A DNA stretch of 64,000 nucleotides from the NCBI RefSeq assembly GCF_037652055.1, contig NZ_JBBKAH010000003.1, positions 558,001-622,000 of the forward strand, in the 5' to 3' direction. The notes beneath the pieces were generated by a model. That model did not search any database. It saw only the letters and a program-made list of their open reading frames with translations, and had not been told where the DNA came from. This DNA comes from Pelagibius sp037652055. GTDB lineage: Bacteria > Pseudomonadota > Alphaproteobacteria > Kiloniellales > Kiloniellaceae. The first letter of the stretch is position 1. Each line of letters starts with the position of its first letter. Position numbers and translations under genes: made by a program. This document shows, one piece after another, positions 55,183-63,382 of this stretch.

Positions 55183-55310
55183 GGGCAATTTGCCCAGACA
55201 GACAAGCCATACAGGGCATTTTGTCCGAGCCCAGAAAACTGAATTGGACATAATGCCCTATTTATTGGCGCGAAATGCGCGATCTAATCCCTATTTCGGC
55301 TATTATGCCC
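55183..55310. promoter_or_regulatory. Phased array of four palindromic operator-like sites
   Basis: Four 13-bp sites with pseudo-palindromic symmetry about a central base: 55183-55195 gggcaatttgccc (perfect), 55214-55226 gggcattttgtcc, 55246-55258 ggacataatgccc, and 55298-55310 ggctattatgccc. Start-to-start distances are 31, 32 and 52 bp, close to 3, 3 and 5 helical turns, so bound dimers would line up on the same DNA face. They lie immediately upstream of the HTH gene's start and ahead of the small-RNA promoter. Confidence 0.7.
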
Positions 55311-55371
55311 TAGTTTTTGAGAATATGCGGTGATGACATGAAGTAAATTTTCTGGCGGATGTATTTTTTCA

Positions 55372-55400
55372 TTGACGAGCTGACTGCGGCGGCGTATATT
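55372..55400 (+). promoter_or_regulatory. Strong sigma70-type promoter
   Basis: TTGACG (55372-55377), a spacer of exactly 17 bp and TATATT (55395-55400). This is one of the best matches to consensus visible in the window. Expected start of transcription is about 55407. Confidence 0.7.
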
Positions 55401-55406
55401 CTAGTC

Positions 55407-55544
55407 ATCGTTCGGACAGAGAGACAAACCCATATCGCATTCCTGATCTAAGTACTCCGCATCGCACCTTTTGTCTCGCATTCCACGCCGACCGACATCG
55501 CATATTCAAGAACTGGGGGTCGATTTATTCGACCCCCTTTTTTT
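55407..55544 (+). ncRNA. Candidate small RNA of about 138 nt
   Basis: The interval from the promoter above to a textbook terminator contains no ATG or GTG codon on this strand, so it is unlikely to encode a protein. Predicted pairing: GAGACAAA (55421-55428) with TTTGTCTC (55470-55477), an 8-bp stem closing a 41-nt region; then a single-stranded stretch; then the terminator stem. The motif tcgcat(t/a) recurs several times (at about 55435, 55476, 55498), a repeat that could be a seed for mRNA pairing. It does not resemble 6S, tmRNA, RNase P or SRP RNA. Confidence 0.6.
55515..55544 (+). terminator. Perfect intrinsic terminator of the small RNA
   Basis: A 9-bp stem (gggggtcga 55515-55523 with tcgaccccc 55529-55537), 5-base loop and seven T residues. 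Confidence 0.9.
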
Positions 55545-55610
55545 GACTGGAGTTACGACGAGCGACCGCACTTTCGCCGCAGATTTCCATTGGGGGTGAG
55601 GACATAGGTA

Positions 55611-56114
55611 ATGACCAAGCTTTCCGAGACGCTGACCCGGGACCGGCCGCCGCAGAAGGTGCTGATCGGTGCCCGCCTGACCGAGATGCAGCTCCGGCCG
55701 CTGCTCGATGCCCATGCCCGCTTCCAAGCCGGCCGCGCCGACGGGCGGCGCGCGGTGCTGCTGCGCTGCGACCTGAGCGGGCTCGACCTGCGCGGCGTCG
55801 ACCTCAGCGGGGCCGACCTCGTCGAATGTGACTTTGCGGGCAGCAATCTGACCGGCGCCCGCCTGGACGGGGCGACCCTGAGCGGCTGCCGATTCGCCGA
55901 CAGTCTGCTGAACGGCACGCGCTTTTCGGGCGCCGACCTGACGCGGGCAGATTTTCACATGGCCGACCTGCGCGGCGCCGACTTCAGCGAGGCTAAGCTG
56001 ACCGACACCCGTCTGGAGAACGCCCTGCTGGGCGAAAGCCCGGAAACCGGCCTGCCGACCAACATCGATACCCGGATCCTCGACCGGGCGATCGAACGGC
56101 GGCGGCGGCACTAA
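55611..56114 (+). CDS. Pentapeptide repeat protein
   Basis: A 167-residue protein. Residues about 50-140 are A(D/N)Lxx pentapeptides (for example CDLSG LDLRG VDLSG ADLVE CDFAG), which form a right-handed beta-helix. Some such proteins mimic DNA and bind gyrase, others have no known role. The charged termini show no transmembrane segment. It begins 66 bp after the small-RNA terminator, so read-through might contribute to its expression. Confidence 0.85.
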   Translation: MTKLSETLTRDRPPQKVLIGARLTEMQLRPLLDAHARFQAGRADGRRAVLLRCDLSGLDLRGVDLSGADLVECDFAGSNLTGARLDGATLSGCRFADSLLNGTRFSGADLTRADFHMADLRGADFSEAKLTDTRLENALLGESPETGLPTNIDTRILDRAIERRRRH

Positions 56115-56342
56115 GCGGGCTGCCCACAAAAGGCGGGGGGTGCGGAGGCGGTGCACGCAACCCTCAACGGCGGGCTTTGTTCCCGCCGCCGCTATGCACG
56201 CCACTGTTGCGCCTGCCGATGAGACAGCTAAGCCTTTGAATAAACCTGCGGTTGGCAAATGTCAGCCGGCGTTAATGTCTCGTTAGCGTCCCAGCCCTAA
56301 ATTGTTGCCTAAAGAATGGTTAACAATTCGGAGTGAGGTTCC

Positions 56343-56774
56343 ATGCGCTGGGTTATGACGGCACTTATGCTCTGCTTCGGTCTGGTTTTGGCTGCCGCCG
56401 AGCCGGCAGCCGCTGCCGAGGAAACACCGACACACCTGGATGGTGTGACCATCGTAACGCCCGACGAGCTGCGTCCGCTGCTCAACCAGGGCGTCCGGGT
56501 CTACGACCTGAGAAAGAAAGCGTCTTACGCCGATGGCCACGTGCCGGGCGCCGAGTACGCCGCCGACCACTACGACGCCACGGCCACCACCCTGGACACC
56601 CGTTTCCTGGGGCCCGACAAGAACGGCCGCATCGTCTTCTACAGCCATGGCTCGACCGGCTGGAAGAGCTATTGGGCCGCCCTGCGGGCAGCCGAGGCCG
56701 GCTACAGCAACGTGATGTGGATGCGCGGCGGTTACGCCGACTGGGCGGCGGGGGATCATCCTGTCGCCCGCTGA
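56343..56774 (+). CDS. Exported rhodanese-like protein lacking the catalytic cysteine
   Basis: A 143-residue protein with a signal peptide (MRWVMTALMLCFGLVLAAA, cleavage near AAA-E). The rhodanese fold is recognised by VYDLRKKASYADGHVPGA and the ending MRGGYADWAAGDHP. The active-site loop, normally YCxxGxxS/K, reads FYSHGSTGWKS: Ser101 replaces the catalytic cysteine and a second loop Cys is Gly. It is therefore probably a binding rather than a sulfur-transfer protein. 64 bp from the histidine kinase gene. Confidence 0.8.
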   Translation: MRWVMTALMLCFGLVLAAAEPAAAAEETPTHLDGVTIVTPDELRPLLNQGVRVYDLRKKASYADGHVPGAEYAADHYDATATTLDTRFLGPDKNGRIVFYSHGSTGWKSYWAALRAAEAGYSNVMWMRGGYADWAAGDHPVAR

Positions 56775-56838
56775 CGCGGGCGCCGTCCCTATCGTCGCCG
56801 TTTTCGTCCTTTGACGTTGCCGAGGAGAGGACTGGCAG

Positions 56839-58512
56839 GTGCTTGGCCGTGCTCGAGGTTGGGGCTGGTTTGGACGCATCAGGACCCAGGCGCAGATCGC
56901 CCTGCTGGTTTTCCTGGTGGTTCTTGTCGCCCAGTTCGCGGCCCTCTCCTATGCCTTGCAGCGCGACCACGCCCTCATGCAGGACATCGTCGAGCAAAAC
57001 GAGTCCTCACGGCGGACCATCGATACCTTTTCCGACGACCTTGCCTCGCTCAGCTATCGAATCATCGGAGTCAGCGGCGGCATCTATGCCGCCCAGAGCA
57101 TCGCTTACGAGCTGCCTGATTTCGGCAAGCGCTTGATTTCCGGCTGGAATCGGGTGGAAAGCCGGCTATCGAGCTTTTCGGATGACGCAACGCGTCAGCG
57201 CGCCGCGCGCGCAATCGCCGGGTTGCCCGCCTTCCTGGAGCGCACCCGCGGCCTGTTCGAAGAGATCGGCCCGGTGCCGACGCCCGACGAGTTGCTGCTG
57301 CTGGAGCACAACCACGACGAATGGCTCGACTACCGCACGGCACTCGCGATCTTCGCCGAAACCGTGCGCCATCGCGTGGCCGAACATTCCGCCGCTAATT
57401 TCGTCGAGTTGAAGGCGATCCAGGCCAAGCTCTCCATCTGGTCGGCAGCGGCCTTCTTCAGCGGTCTCGTCGCGCTCGGCATCACCTGGTACATCCTTGT
57501 CTTCCTCATCGGCCGGCCGGTGACCCATCTGGTCGGTGCGATGCGGCGCATCGCCACCGGCGACACCACGGCACCCGTGCCCAACCTCGGCCGCGCCAAC
57601 GAGGTCGGCGACATGGCGCGCGCAGTGCAAGTGTTCAAAGAGAAGTCGATCGAGAACCAGGTCCTGCAGCATGAAGAGGCCCGGCGCAGCGCCGAACTGG
57701 CCAACGCCCGCGACCAGGCGCAGACGGCCAACCGGGCAAAGTCGGAGTTCCTCGCCAACATGAGCCACGAGTTGCGCACGCCGCTCAACGCCATCATCGG
57801 CTTTTCCGAGATCATGCTGCGCGAGCTGCACGGCAGCCTGGGCAGCGACCGCTATAACGACTACGCCCGCGACATCCACCAGAGCGGCCGCCACCTGCTG
57901 GAGATCATCAACGACATCCTCGACATCGCCAAGGTGGAGGCCGGCAAGCTGGAACTGCGCCACCTGCCGATCCGCGTGGACGAACTCTTCGACTCCTGCA
58001 GCCGCCTGATGGCCGAGCGCGCAGAGGCCGCCGGGGTTGCCCTGGTGGTGGAGCCTCCGCGGGAGGTCCCCCTGCTGCTGGCCGATGATACCCGCGTGCG
58101 GCAGATCCTGCTCAACCTGCTGTCCAACGCCATCAAGTTCACCCCCAGCGGGGGCACCGTGGTAATGCGCGCCAGCCAGGCCGACGACGGCAGCTGCGAG
58201 TTGCACATCGTCGACAACGGCATCGGCATGACCGAGCAGGAAATTTCCCTGGCCATGCAACCCTTTACCCAGATCGACAACTCCCTGTCGAGACGCTTCG
58301 AGGGCACCGGCCTGGGGCTTCCCCTGACAAAAGCGCTAGTAGAACTGCATTCAGGTGAGCTAAGGTTGAACAGCGAACGGGGCGTTGGCACCACAGCCAG
58401 CATCCGTTTACCGCAACCGGCAGGAGAAGGACGCCAAACCGCAGAAGCGCAGGCGCACCCGCCAGAAATGAAAGCGGCGCCCCCGGCCCAGCTGGCCCGG
58501 GCAAGTCGCTGA
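56839..58512 (+). CDS. Membrane sensor histidine kinase
   Basis: A 557-residue kinase starting with GTG (GAGGAGAGGA upstream). Two helices (about residues 21-39 and 204-225) flank a ~165-residue periplasmic sensor that I cannot classify. HAMP linker follows, then HisKA with phosphoacceptor His310 in MSHELRTPLNAIIGF and an HATPase domain (NAIKFTPSGG, VDNGIGM, FEGTGLGLPL). No response regulator is adjacent. Position in the redox cluster suggests it senses an electron-transfer or redox signal, which is inference. Confidence 0.88.
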   Translation: MLGRARGWGWFGRIRTQAQIALLVFLVVLVAQFAALSYALQRDHALMQDIVEQNESSRRTIDTFSDDLASLSYRIIGVSGGIYAAQSIAYELPDFGKRLISGWNRVESRLSSFSDDATRQRAARAIAGLPAFLERTRGLFEEIGPVPTPDELLLLEHNHDEWLDYRTALAIFAETVRHRVAEHSAANFVELKAIQAKLSIWSAAAFFSGLVALGITWYILVFLIGRPVTHLVGAMRRIATGDTTAPVPNLGRANEVGDMARAVQVFKEKSIENQVLQHEEARRSAELANARDQAQTANRAKSEFLANMSHELRTPLNAIIGFSEIMLRELHGSLGSDRYNDYARDIHQSGRHLLEIINDILDIAKVEAGKLELRHLPIRVDELFDSCSRLMAERAEAAGVALVVEPPREVPLLLADDTRVRQILLNLLSNAIKFTPSGGTVVMRASQADDGSCELHIVDNGIGMTEQEISLAMQPFTQIDNSLSRRFEGTGLGLPLTKALVELHSGELRLNSERGVGTTASIRLPQPAGEGRQTAEAQAHPPEMKAAPPAQLARASR

Positions 58513-58544
58513 CCAGGGGGATCGAACTTGCAGGGGGGCAGACA

Positions 58545-60224
58545 GTGCAAGAGAGGGAATCGCCAGGGCTCTCGCCCGAGAGAACTTGGCGTCAACGTCT
58601 GAGAAGCGATTTCGCTACCGCCCTTCTCCACTGGTCCATCGTCGCACTCTTCCTCGTTAACCTTGTTACCGGCCTGCGCATCGCCGGCGATGCCACCGAC
58701 GCGAGCTGGTCGCACGCGCTGTCGGGCATGCTGCCGCAGGGCAACGTCTACATCCTCCATCTGTGGTCCGCCTGGGCGCTCGCCGCCTTCTGCATCGGCT
58801 ACATCGCCTTCCTGGCCTTCGCCCAGCTGGCACCGCGCGTCGCCATCGATGGCAGCCGGCTGCGCGCGCTCAAGTCGCACGACCGCCGCACCCGCTGGCA
58901 GGCGATCAACGTGCTGGTGTACTGGATCGCCTTCCTGCTGATCGGCGCCGCGGTGGTCTCCGGGAGCCTGCTTTATTTCAACATCGCGCCACTGGATCAG
59001 CAGACCCTCACCACGCTGCACCGCGTCCTGGCCTGGAGCCTGGTCGCCTACGTGCTGCTGCACATCGCCGCCCAATGGGCCATGGCCGGCTGGCGCGGCC
59101 TGCTGAAGATCATCACGCCGCGCATCGCCTACGTGGCGGCCGCCTGTATCGCCGTGGTCACCGCCAGTGCCGTCGCCGCGGCGATCGTCGCCGTCGACCA
59201 GGCGACCCTGCCCGCGCTGGTCATCGCCAAGACCGACAGCCCGCCGCGGCTGGACGGCCTGCGCGATGAGGCCGTATGGCAGAGCGCGGCAACGGCGCGC
59301 GTCGAAACCCATAATGGGCAGAACCTGCCGCAGGGCAGTATCCCGGTGCTGATCAGCGGCGTACACGACGGCGAGTACGTCTACCTGCTGTTCGAATGGC
59401 CCGACGCCACGCGCAGCCAGAAGCACCTTCCACTGCAGAAAACGGCCGAGGGCTGGCGCGTGCTGCAGAGCGACTATGCGCGCCAGGACGAGAACGTCTA
59501 CTACGAGGACAAGTTCGCGGTGATGCTGTCGCGTGATTCGCACCTCGCAGCGCTTAGCACTTCGCATCTCGGCCAGCAGCCGCTGGACGGGCGCCCCGGC
59601 GGCCCCAACGGGCGCGGCCTGCACTACACCACCGATGGCACCCTGGTCGATGTGTGGCACTGGAAATCGGTGCGCAGCGGCCCGCTGGAGCAGATCGACG
59701 ACAACCACTTCGGGCCGCCGCTGTCGCCGCCGGACGATCCGGCGACACGCTATACGGGGGGCTACACTCAGGACCCCAAAACCGCCGGCGGCTTCACCAT
59801 GAACTGGCGGAAGTTCGACGACGGCATCGTCGAGCCACGCTGGCTGCCGCGCTCGCCGGAGATCCTGCAGCAGCGCATGGGAACCATCGATCTCGACCCC
59901 GCGGCCAGCGACGAGGGGGCCTGGTGGCTGCCGCGCGCGCTGGTGGTCGATGCGACGCCGGAACTCGACGCCCTCTTCCCCGTCGGCACGGTGATGCCCA
60001 GCGTCATCGCCGAAGCACCCTTCGAGGGCGACCGCGGTGATGTAGCGGCGGTTGCCGAGTGGCGCGACGGCTGGTGGCGCATGGAGGTGAAACGCCGGCT
60101 GTCGACAGCGTCCGACTACGATGTCGCCATCGCCGACGGTACCTACCTCTGGGTTTCGGTGTTCGACCACACGCAGACCCGCCACTCGTTTCATTTGCGT
60201 CCGCTGCAGATCGAGCTTCGTTAA
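58545..60224 (+). CDS. Cytochrome b561-like and ethylbenzene dehydrogenase-like fusion
   Basis: A 559-residue protein with GTG start. Residues about 25-225 form a four-to-five helix cytochrome b561-type domain (ALLHWSIVALFLVN with a His ligand, YILHLWSAWALAAF, VLVYWIAFLLIGAAV, LHRVLAWSLVAYVLLHIAAQ with His). Residues about 230-559 form a periplasmic EB_dh domain (PRLDGLRDEAVWQSA, DGEYVYLLFEWPD, EDKFAVMLS), the haem-binding fold of the gamma subunit of ethylbenzene dehydrogenase and related DMSO-reductase-family enzymes. The two are normally separate. Probably passes electrons between a periplasmic haem and the quinone pool. 32 bp after the kinase. Confidence 0.82.
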   Translation: MQERESPGLSPERTWRQRLRSDFATALLHWSIVALFLVNLVTGLRIAGDATDASWSHALSGMLPQGNVYILHLWSAWALAAFCIGYIAFLAFAQLAPRVAIDGSRLRALKSHDRRTRWQAINVLVYWIAFLLIGAAVVSGSLLYFNIAPLDQQTLTTLHRVLAWSLVAYVLLHIAAQWAMAGWRGLLKIITPRIAYVAAACIAVVTASAVAAAIVAVDQATLPALVIAKTDSPPRLDGLRDEAVWQSAATARVETHNGQNLPQGSIPVLISGVHDGEYVYLLFEWPDATRSQKHLPLQKTAEGWRVLQSDYARQDENVYYEDKFAVMLSRDSHLAALSTSHLGQQPLDGRPGGPNGRGLHYTTDGTLVDVWHWKSVRSGPLEQIDDNHFGPPLSPPDDPATRYTGGYTQDPKTAGGFTMNWRKFDDGIVEPRWLPRSPEILQQRMGTIDLDPAASDEGAWWLPRALVVDATPELDALFPVGTVMPSVIAEAPFEGDRGDVAAVAEWRDGWWRMEVKRRLSTASDYDVAIADGTYLWVSVFDHTQTRHSFHLRPLQIELR

Positions 60225-60268
60225 GGACGGTCCGGGGCAGCATCAGGGGAACAGCCGGAAAGACGACC

Positions 60269-61525
60269 ATGCCGAAACTCACCATCCGCCAGTGGCCGCT
60301 TCCGATCGAAACCGGCAAGGCAACCATCCTGGATGCCGCCCTCGACGGCGGCGTGCCCTTTCCGCACGGCTGCCGCACCGGAGAATGCGGCACCTGCAAG
60401 TGCCTGCTGCTGTCGGGCGACGTGGCGATGAAGAATTACGACAGCGCCGTGCTGAGCAGCGCCGAGAAGGCCGCCGGCTTCGTCCTCGCCTGCCGCGCCC
60501 GGCCGCAGAGCGACGTGCACGTCGCCTGGCTGGGCGGCACCGTTGCCGTCGATCTGCCGGTGCGCCGCCTCAGTGCCCAGGTGACCAACGTCGAGCAGGT
60601 CAGCCCGCTGGTGAAGCGGATCTATCTCTGGCCGGAGGAGCCTCTGCAATTCGCCGCCGGCCAGTTCGCGCGCCTGAAGTTCGCCGGCCTGCCCGCGCGG
60701 GCCTACTCCATGGCCAGCGTACCCGGCGACGAGGTGCTGGAGTTCCATGTCCGCGTGATTCCCGGCGGCCGGGTCAGCGAGCACATCGACCGCCAGCTGA
60801 AGCCAGGCGACCCGGTGCAGATCGAGGGCCCCTACGGCAGCGCCCATCTGCGTCCCGACGACGAGGGGCCGCTGGTCTTGGTCGCCGGCTCCTCCGGCCT
60901 CGCCCCGGCCAAGTCGATTGCCCGCACGGCGCTCAACAGCCAGCCGGACCGCTCGGTGCGGCTTTATTTCGGTGTGCGCGGCGAAGCCCATGTCTACGAC
61001 GAGCGCGAACTTAAACTGCTGGCGGCGCACCACAGGAACTGCACCGTCGAGACGGTGCTGTCGGAGCCCGAGGGCGAGACGACGCGGCGCCGCGGCAACC
61101 TGGCCGAGGTGGTGCTGGCGGACCTGGAGCGCAATATGGACGCGCAGTTCTACGTGGCCGGCCCGCCGGAGATGGTCGACGCGGTCACGCAGGCACTGAC
61201 GGACGCCGGCGTCGCCCGCGCGCAGGTGCACGCCGATCCCTTCCACGTGACCGGCCCGCAGGCAGACGACGCGGCTGCCCGGCCCGGCAGCTTCAACAAG
61301 CTGCTGGATGGCATGCGCGGCCTGTTGAGCGTGGGCCGCCTGCGCCACCCCAAAAGCCGCGAGGCCTTGTTGCCGGCCACGGTGTTGCCGGAGGCGGCCC
61401 CTCTGGGGGCGCTACCGGCCGCCGCCAACGGCCAGCCCGACGATGGCCACGCCAACGGGCAAGGATTGAGTCAGGTCACCGGCGCGGCTCCGGCCGTCAT
61501 CGGGCGAGCGGCCGACCGCCGGTAA
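60269..61525 (+). CDS. 2Fe-2S ferredoxin/FAD/NAD reductase
   Basis: A 418-residue protein. The plant-type 2Fe-2S domain at the N-terminus has CRTGECGTCKC (Cys35, 40, 43) plus Cys75. The FAD-binding segment is ARAYSMASVPGDE and the NAD(P)H-binding one is LVAGSSGLAPAKSIA. This is the oxygenase-reductase (phenol hydroxylase reductase) organisation. About 100 extra C-terminal residues (after VHADPFHVT) are poorly conserved in appearance. No oxygenase gene is adjacent; the electron partner may be the preceding b561/EB_dh protein. Confidence 0.87.
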   Translation: MPKLTIRQWPLPIETGKATILDAALDGGVPFPHGCRTGECGTCKCLLLSGDVAMKNYDSAVLSSAEKAAGFVLACRARPQSDVHVAWLGGTVAVDLPVRRLSAQVTNVEQVSPLVKRIYLWPEEPLQFAAGQFARLKFAGLPARAYSMASVPGDEVLEFHVRVIPGGRVSEHIDRQLKPGDPVQIEGPYGSAHLRPDDEGPLVLVAGSSGLAPAKSIARTALNSQPDRSVRLYFGVRGEAHVYDERELKLLAAHHRNCTVETVLSEPEGETTRRRGNLAEVVLADLERNMDAQFYVAGPPEMVDAVTQALTDAGVARAQVHADPFHVTGPQADDAAARPGSFNKLLDGMRGLLSVGRLRHPKSREALLPATVLPEAAPLGALPAAANGQPDDGHANGQGLSQVTGAAPAVIGRAADRR

Positions 61526-61684
61526 GTCGGCTGACCGCCATCCAGGCGCGATGCCGCGCCCAACTGGCTGCGGCTTCCGGCGTTATCTTTGGGGGTATGA
61601 GGACGGCCTGCCCGGGTGGGCTGCCGTCTGTTGCGCCGGACCAATCTCCTGAGGTGGCTGACACTGCCAAGTCCTTGGAAAGAT

Positions 61685-61761
61685 TGGTCGGGGAGAGAGG
61701 ATTCGAACCTCCGGCCCCTACGTCCCGAACGTAGTGCTCTACCAGGCTGAGCTACTCCCCG
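61685..61761 (-). tRNA. tRNA-Pro (CGG anticodon)
   Basis: A 77-nt tRNA including encoded CCA. Acceptor stem CGGGGAG with CTCCCCG, D-arm gctc...gagc, anticodon stem CTACG with CGTAG around loop TTCGGGA (anticodon CGG), T-arm GGAGG TTCGAAT CCTCT. All stems pair fully. It reads proline codon CCG. Confidence 0.95.
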
Positions 61762-62057
61762 GCGCGGCGCGTTATAGCGGCTCCCCAGACGCTTTGCAAT
61801 CCTGGCGAACAGGGTTTCTGGCAGGCTGTCGCCGGACTGCGGAAATGCCGGCCACCGCCGCGCTTTACCCGGTATTAACCATGGGGATTCCCCGCGCAGC
61901 ACTTTCTGGTTAGTGCCGGTACTGTCCTGTTGACCTGGGAGCGAGAATGGGGCGGGATGCACCCCGCTTCGGCCCCGGTGTCAGGCGCCGCTGCCGCGCA
62001 CTCATGCCGCCGATCGCACCGCGGTCCTTTTACTGCCGTCCTTTTTGTGAGGAAGTT

Positions 62058-63119
62058 ATGAGGGCGATTCGACGGGCGGTGGCCACCGCCGTCATTGCGG
62101 GTATCTGCGCCGCCGGCCTGGGCTGGTTGGGCGGCGGCCTCGCCGTCCTGCCGGCTGCTGCTGAAGACTTGTCCCTGTTCCGCATCGGCACCGGCGGCAT
62201 CGGCGGCACCTACTACCCCATCGCCGGCTTGGTGGCCCAGGCCATCAGCAACCCGGCCGGCACCTGCGAGTCGGGCGATACCTGCGGCGTGCCCGGGCTA
62301 GTCGCGGTCGCCCAGTCGTCCAGCGGATCGGTCGCCAACGTGAAGGACATCGCCGCCGGCCGCATCGAGTCCGGCTTCGTGCAGTCCGACGTGGCGTTCT
62401 GGGCCTATGCCGGCACAAATGCCTTCGCGGACGAAGGCCGCCTCAACTCCCTGCGCGCCATCGCCAACCTCTACCCCGAATCCTTCCATCTGGTCGTGCG
62501 GCGCGACAGCGGCATCGGCCGCGTCGGGGACCTCGCCGGCAAGCGCGTGGCGCTGGACCAGGCAGGATCCGGCACCCTGGTCGGCGCGCGGCTGGTGTTG
62601 GAGGCCTTCGGCCTGACCGAGCAGACCCTCGAAGTCTCCTACCTGAAATCGGACGACGCGATGGACAAGCTGGCGGCCGGCGAGCTGGACGCCTTTTTTC
62701 TGATCGCGGGATATCCCGCCAAGGTGGTGCAGTGGGCCGGCGAGCAGATGGAGATCAGCTTGGTGCCGATCAGCGGCCCCGAGACCGCCACCCTGGTAAA
62801 GCTCAATCCGTTCCTGCAGAAGGACAGCATTCCCGCCGGGGTCTACGGCGGCGTCGGAGCGGTGGAGACGCTGTCGGTCGCTGCCCAGTGGATCACCCGC
62901 AACGACGTCAGCGCCGAGACCATCTACGGCATCCTCGATGCGCTGTGGCGCAGCGACGCGCGGCGCCTGCTCGACCGCGGCCATGCCAAGGGACGCAGCA
63001 TTCGCCTGGATACCGCGCTGGAGGGCATCGGCCTGCCGCTGCACGAAGGTGCGCTGCAATTCTATCAGGATATAGGGCTGATTGAGCGGCAGAGAGCAGC
63101 GGACCGCGCGCCCGGCTGA
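62058..63119 (+). CDS. TAXI family TRAP transporter substrate-binding protein
   Basis: A 353-residue periplasmic binding protein. The signal peptide spans about 35 residues (AVATAVIAGICAAGLG). The mature protein begins LFRIGTGGIGGTYYPIAGLVA, the hallmark of TAXI proteins, and carries GKRVALDQAGSGTLVGARLVLEAFG. A disulfide may form in GTCESGDTCGVPG. TAXI proteins feed fused TRAP permeases; none is in the window, so the partner may be elsewhere. GAGGAA precedes the ATG 62058. Confidence 0.88.
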   Translation: MRAIRRAVATAVIAGICAAGLGWLGGGLAVLPAAAEDLSLFRIGTGGIGGTYYPIAGLVAQAISNPAGTCESGDTCGVPGLVAVAQSSSGSVANVKDIAAGRIESGFVQSDVAFWAYAGTNAFADEGRLNSLRAIANLYPESFHLVVRRDSGIGRVGDLAGKRVALDQAGSGTLVGARLVLEAFGLTEQTLEVSYLKSDDAMDKLAAGELDAFFLIAGYPAKVVQWAGEQMEISLVPISGPETATLVKLNPFLQKDSIPAGVYGGVGAVETLSVAAQWITRNDVSAETIYGILDALWRSDARRLLDRGHAKGRSIRLDTALEGIGLPLHEGALQFYQDIGLIERQRAADRAPG

Positions 63120-63382
63120 GCGCGCCGCGGGCTGAACGCGCAGATCGTTCGTCTGCAGCCCTTCCTGTCTGAAATCTCTATGCTGTAAAGTCGTACTCTG
63201 TAATGAATCTAAATACCTCAACTTACTGTGGTTTGAGCTTGTGAGCCTCAGAGCCATGGGCTAGCTTCGGACCGCTTCGGTGAACCTACAGCGGCAACAA
63301 CTTGCGAGGGCATCGAAGGGGGAAATTAACGATGCCCGCCAGCCGTGCCGGCGGGTGCGAAACGAACGGGAGGACTTTTCTA

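Noticed and set aside
55407..55544. Known RNA classes (6S, tmRNA, RNase P, SRP RNA, riboswitch)
   Set aside because: Length and predicted pairing fit none of these, and there is no gene immediately in frame downstream for a typical riboswitch.
61526..63382. TRAP genes at both window ends as one operon
   Set aside because: They are over 60 kb apart with many unrelated genes on both strands between them.
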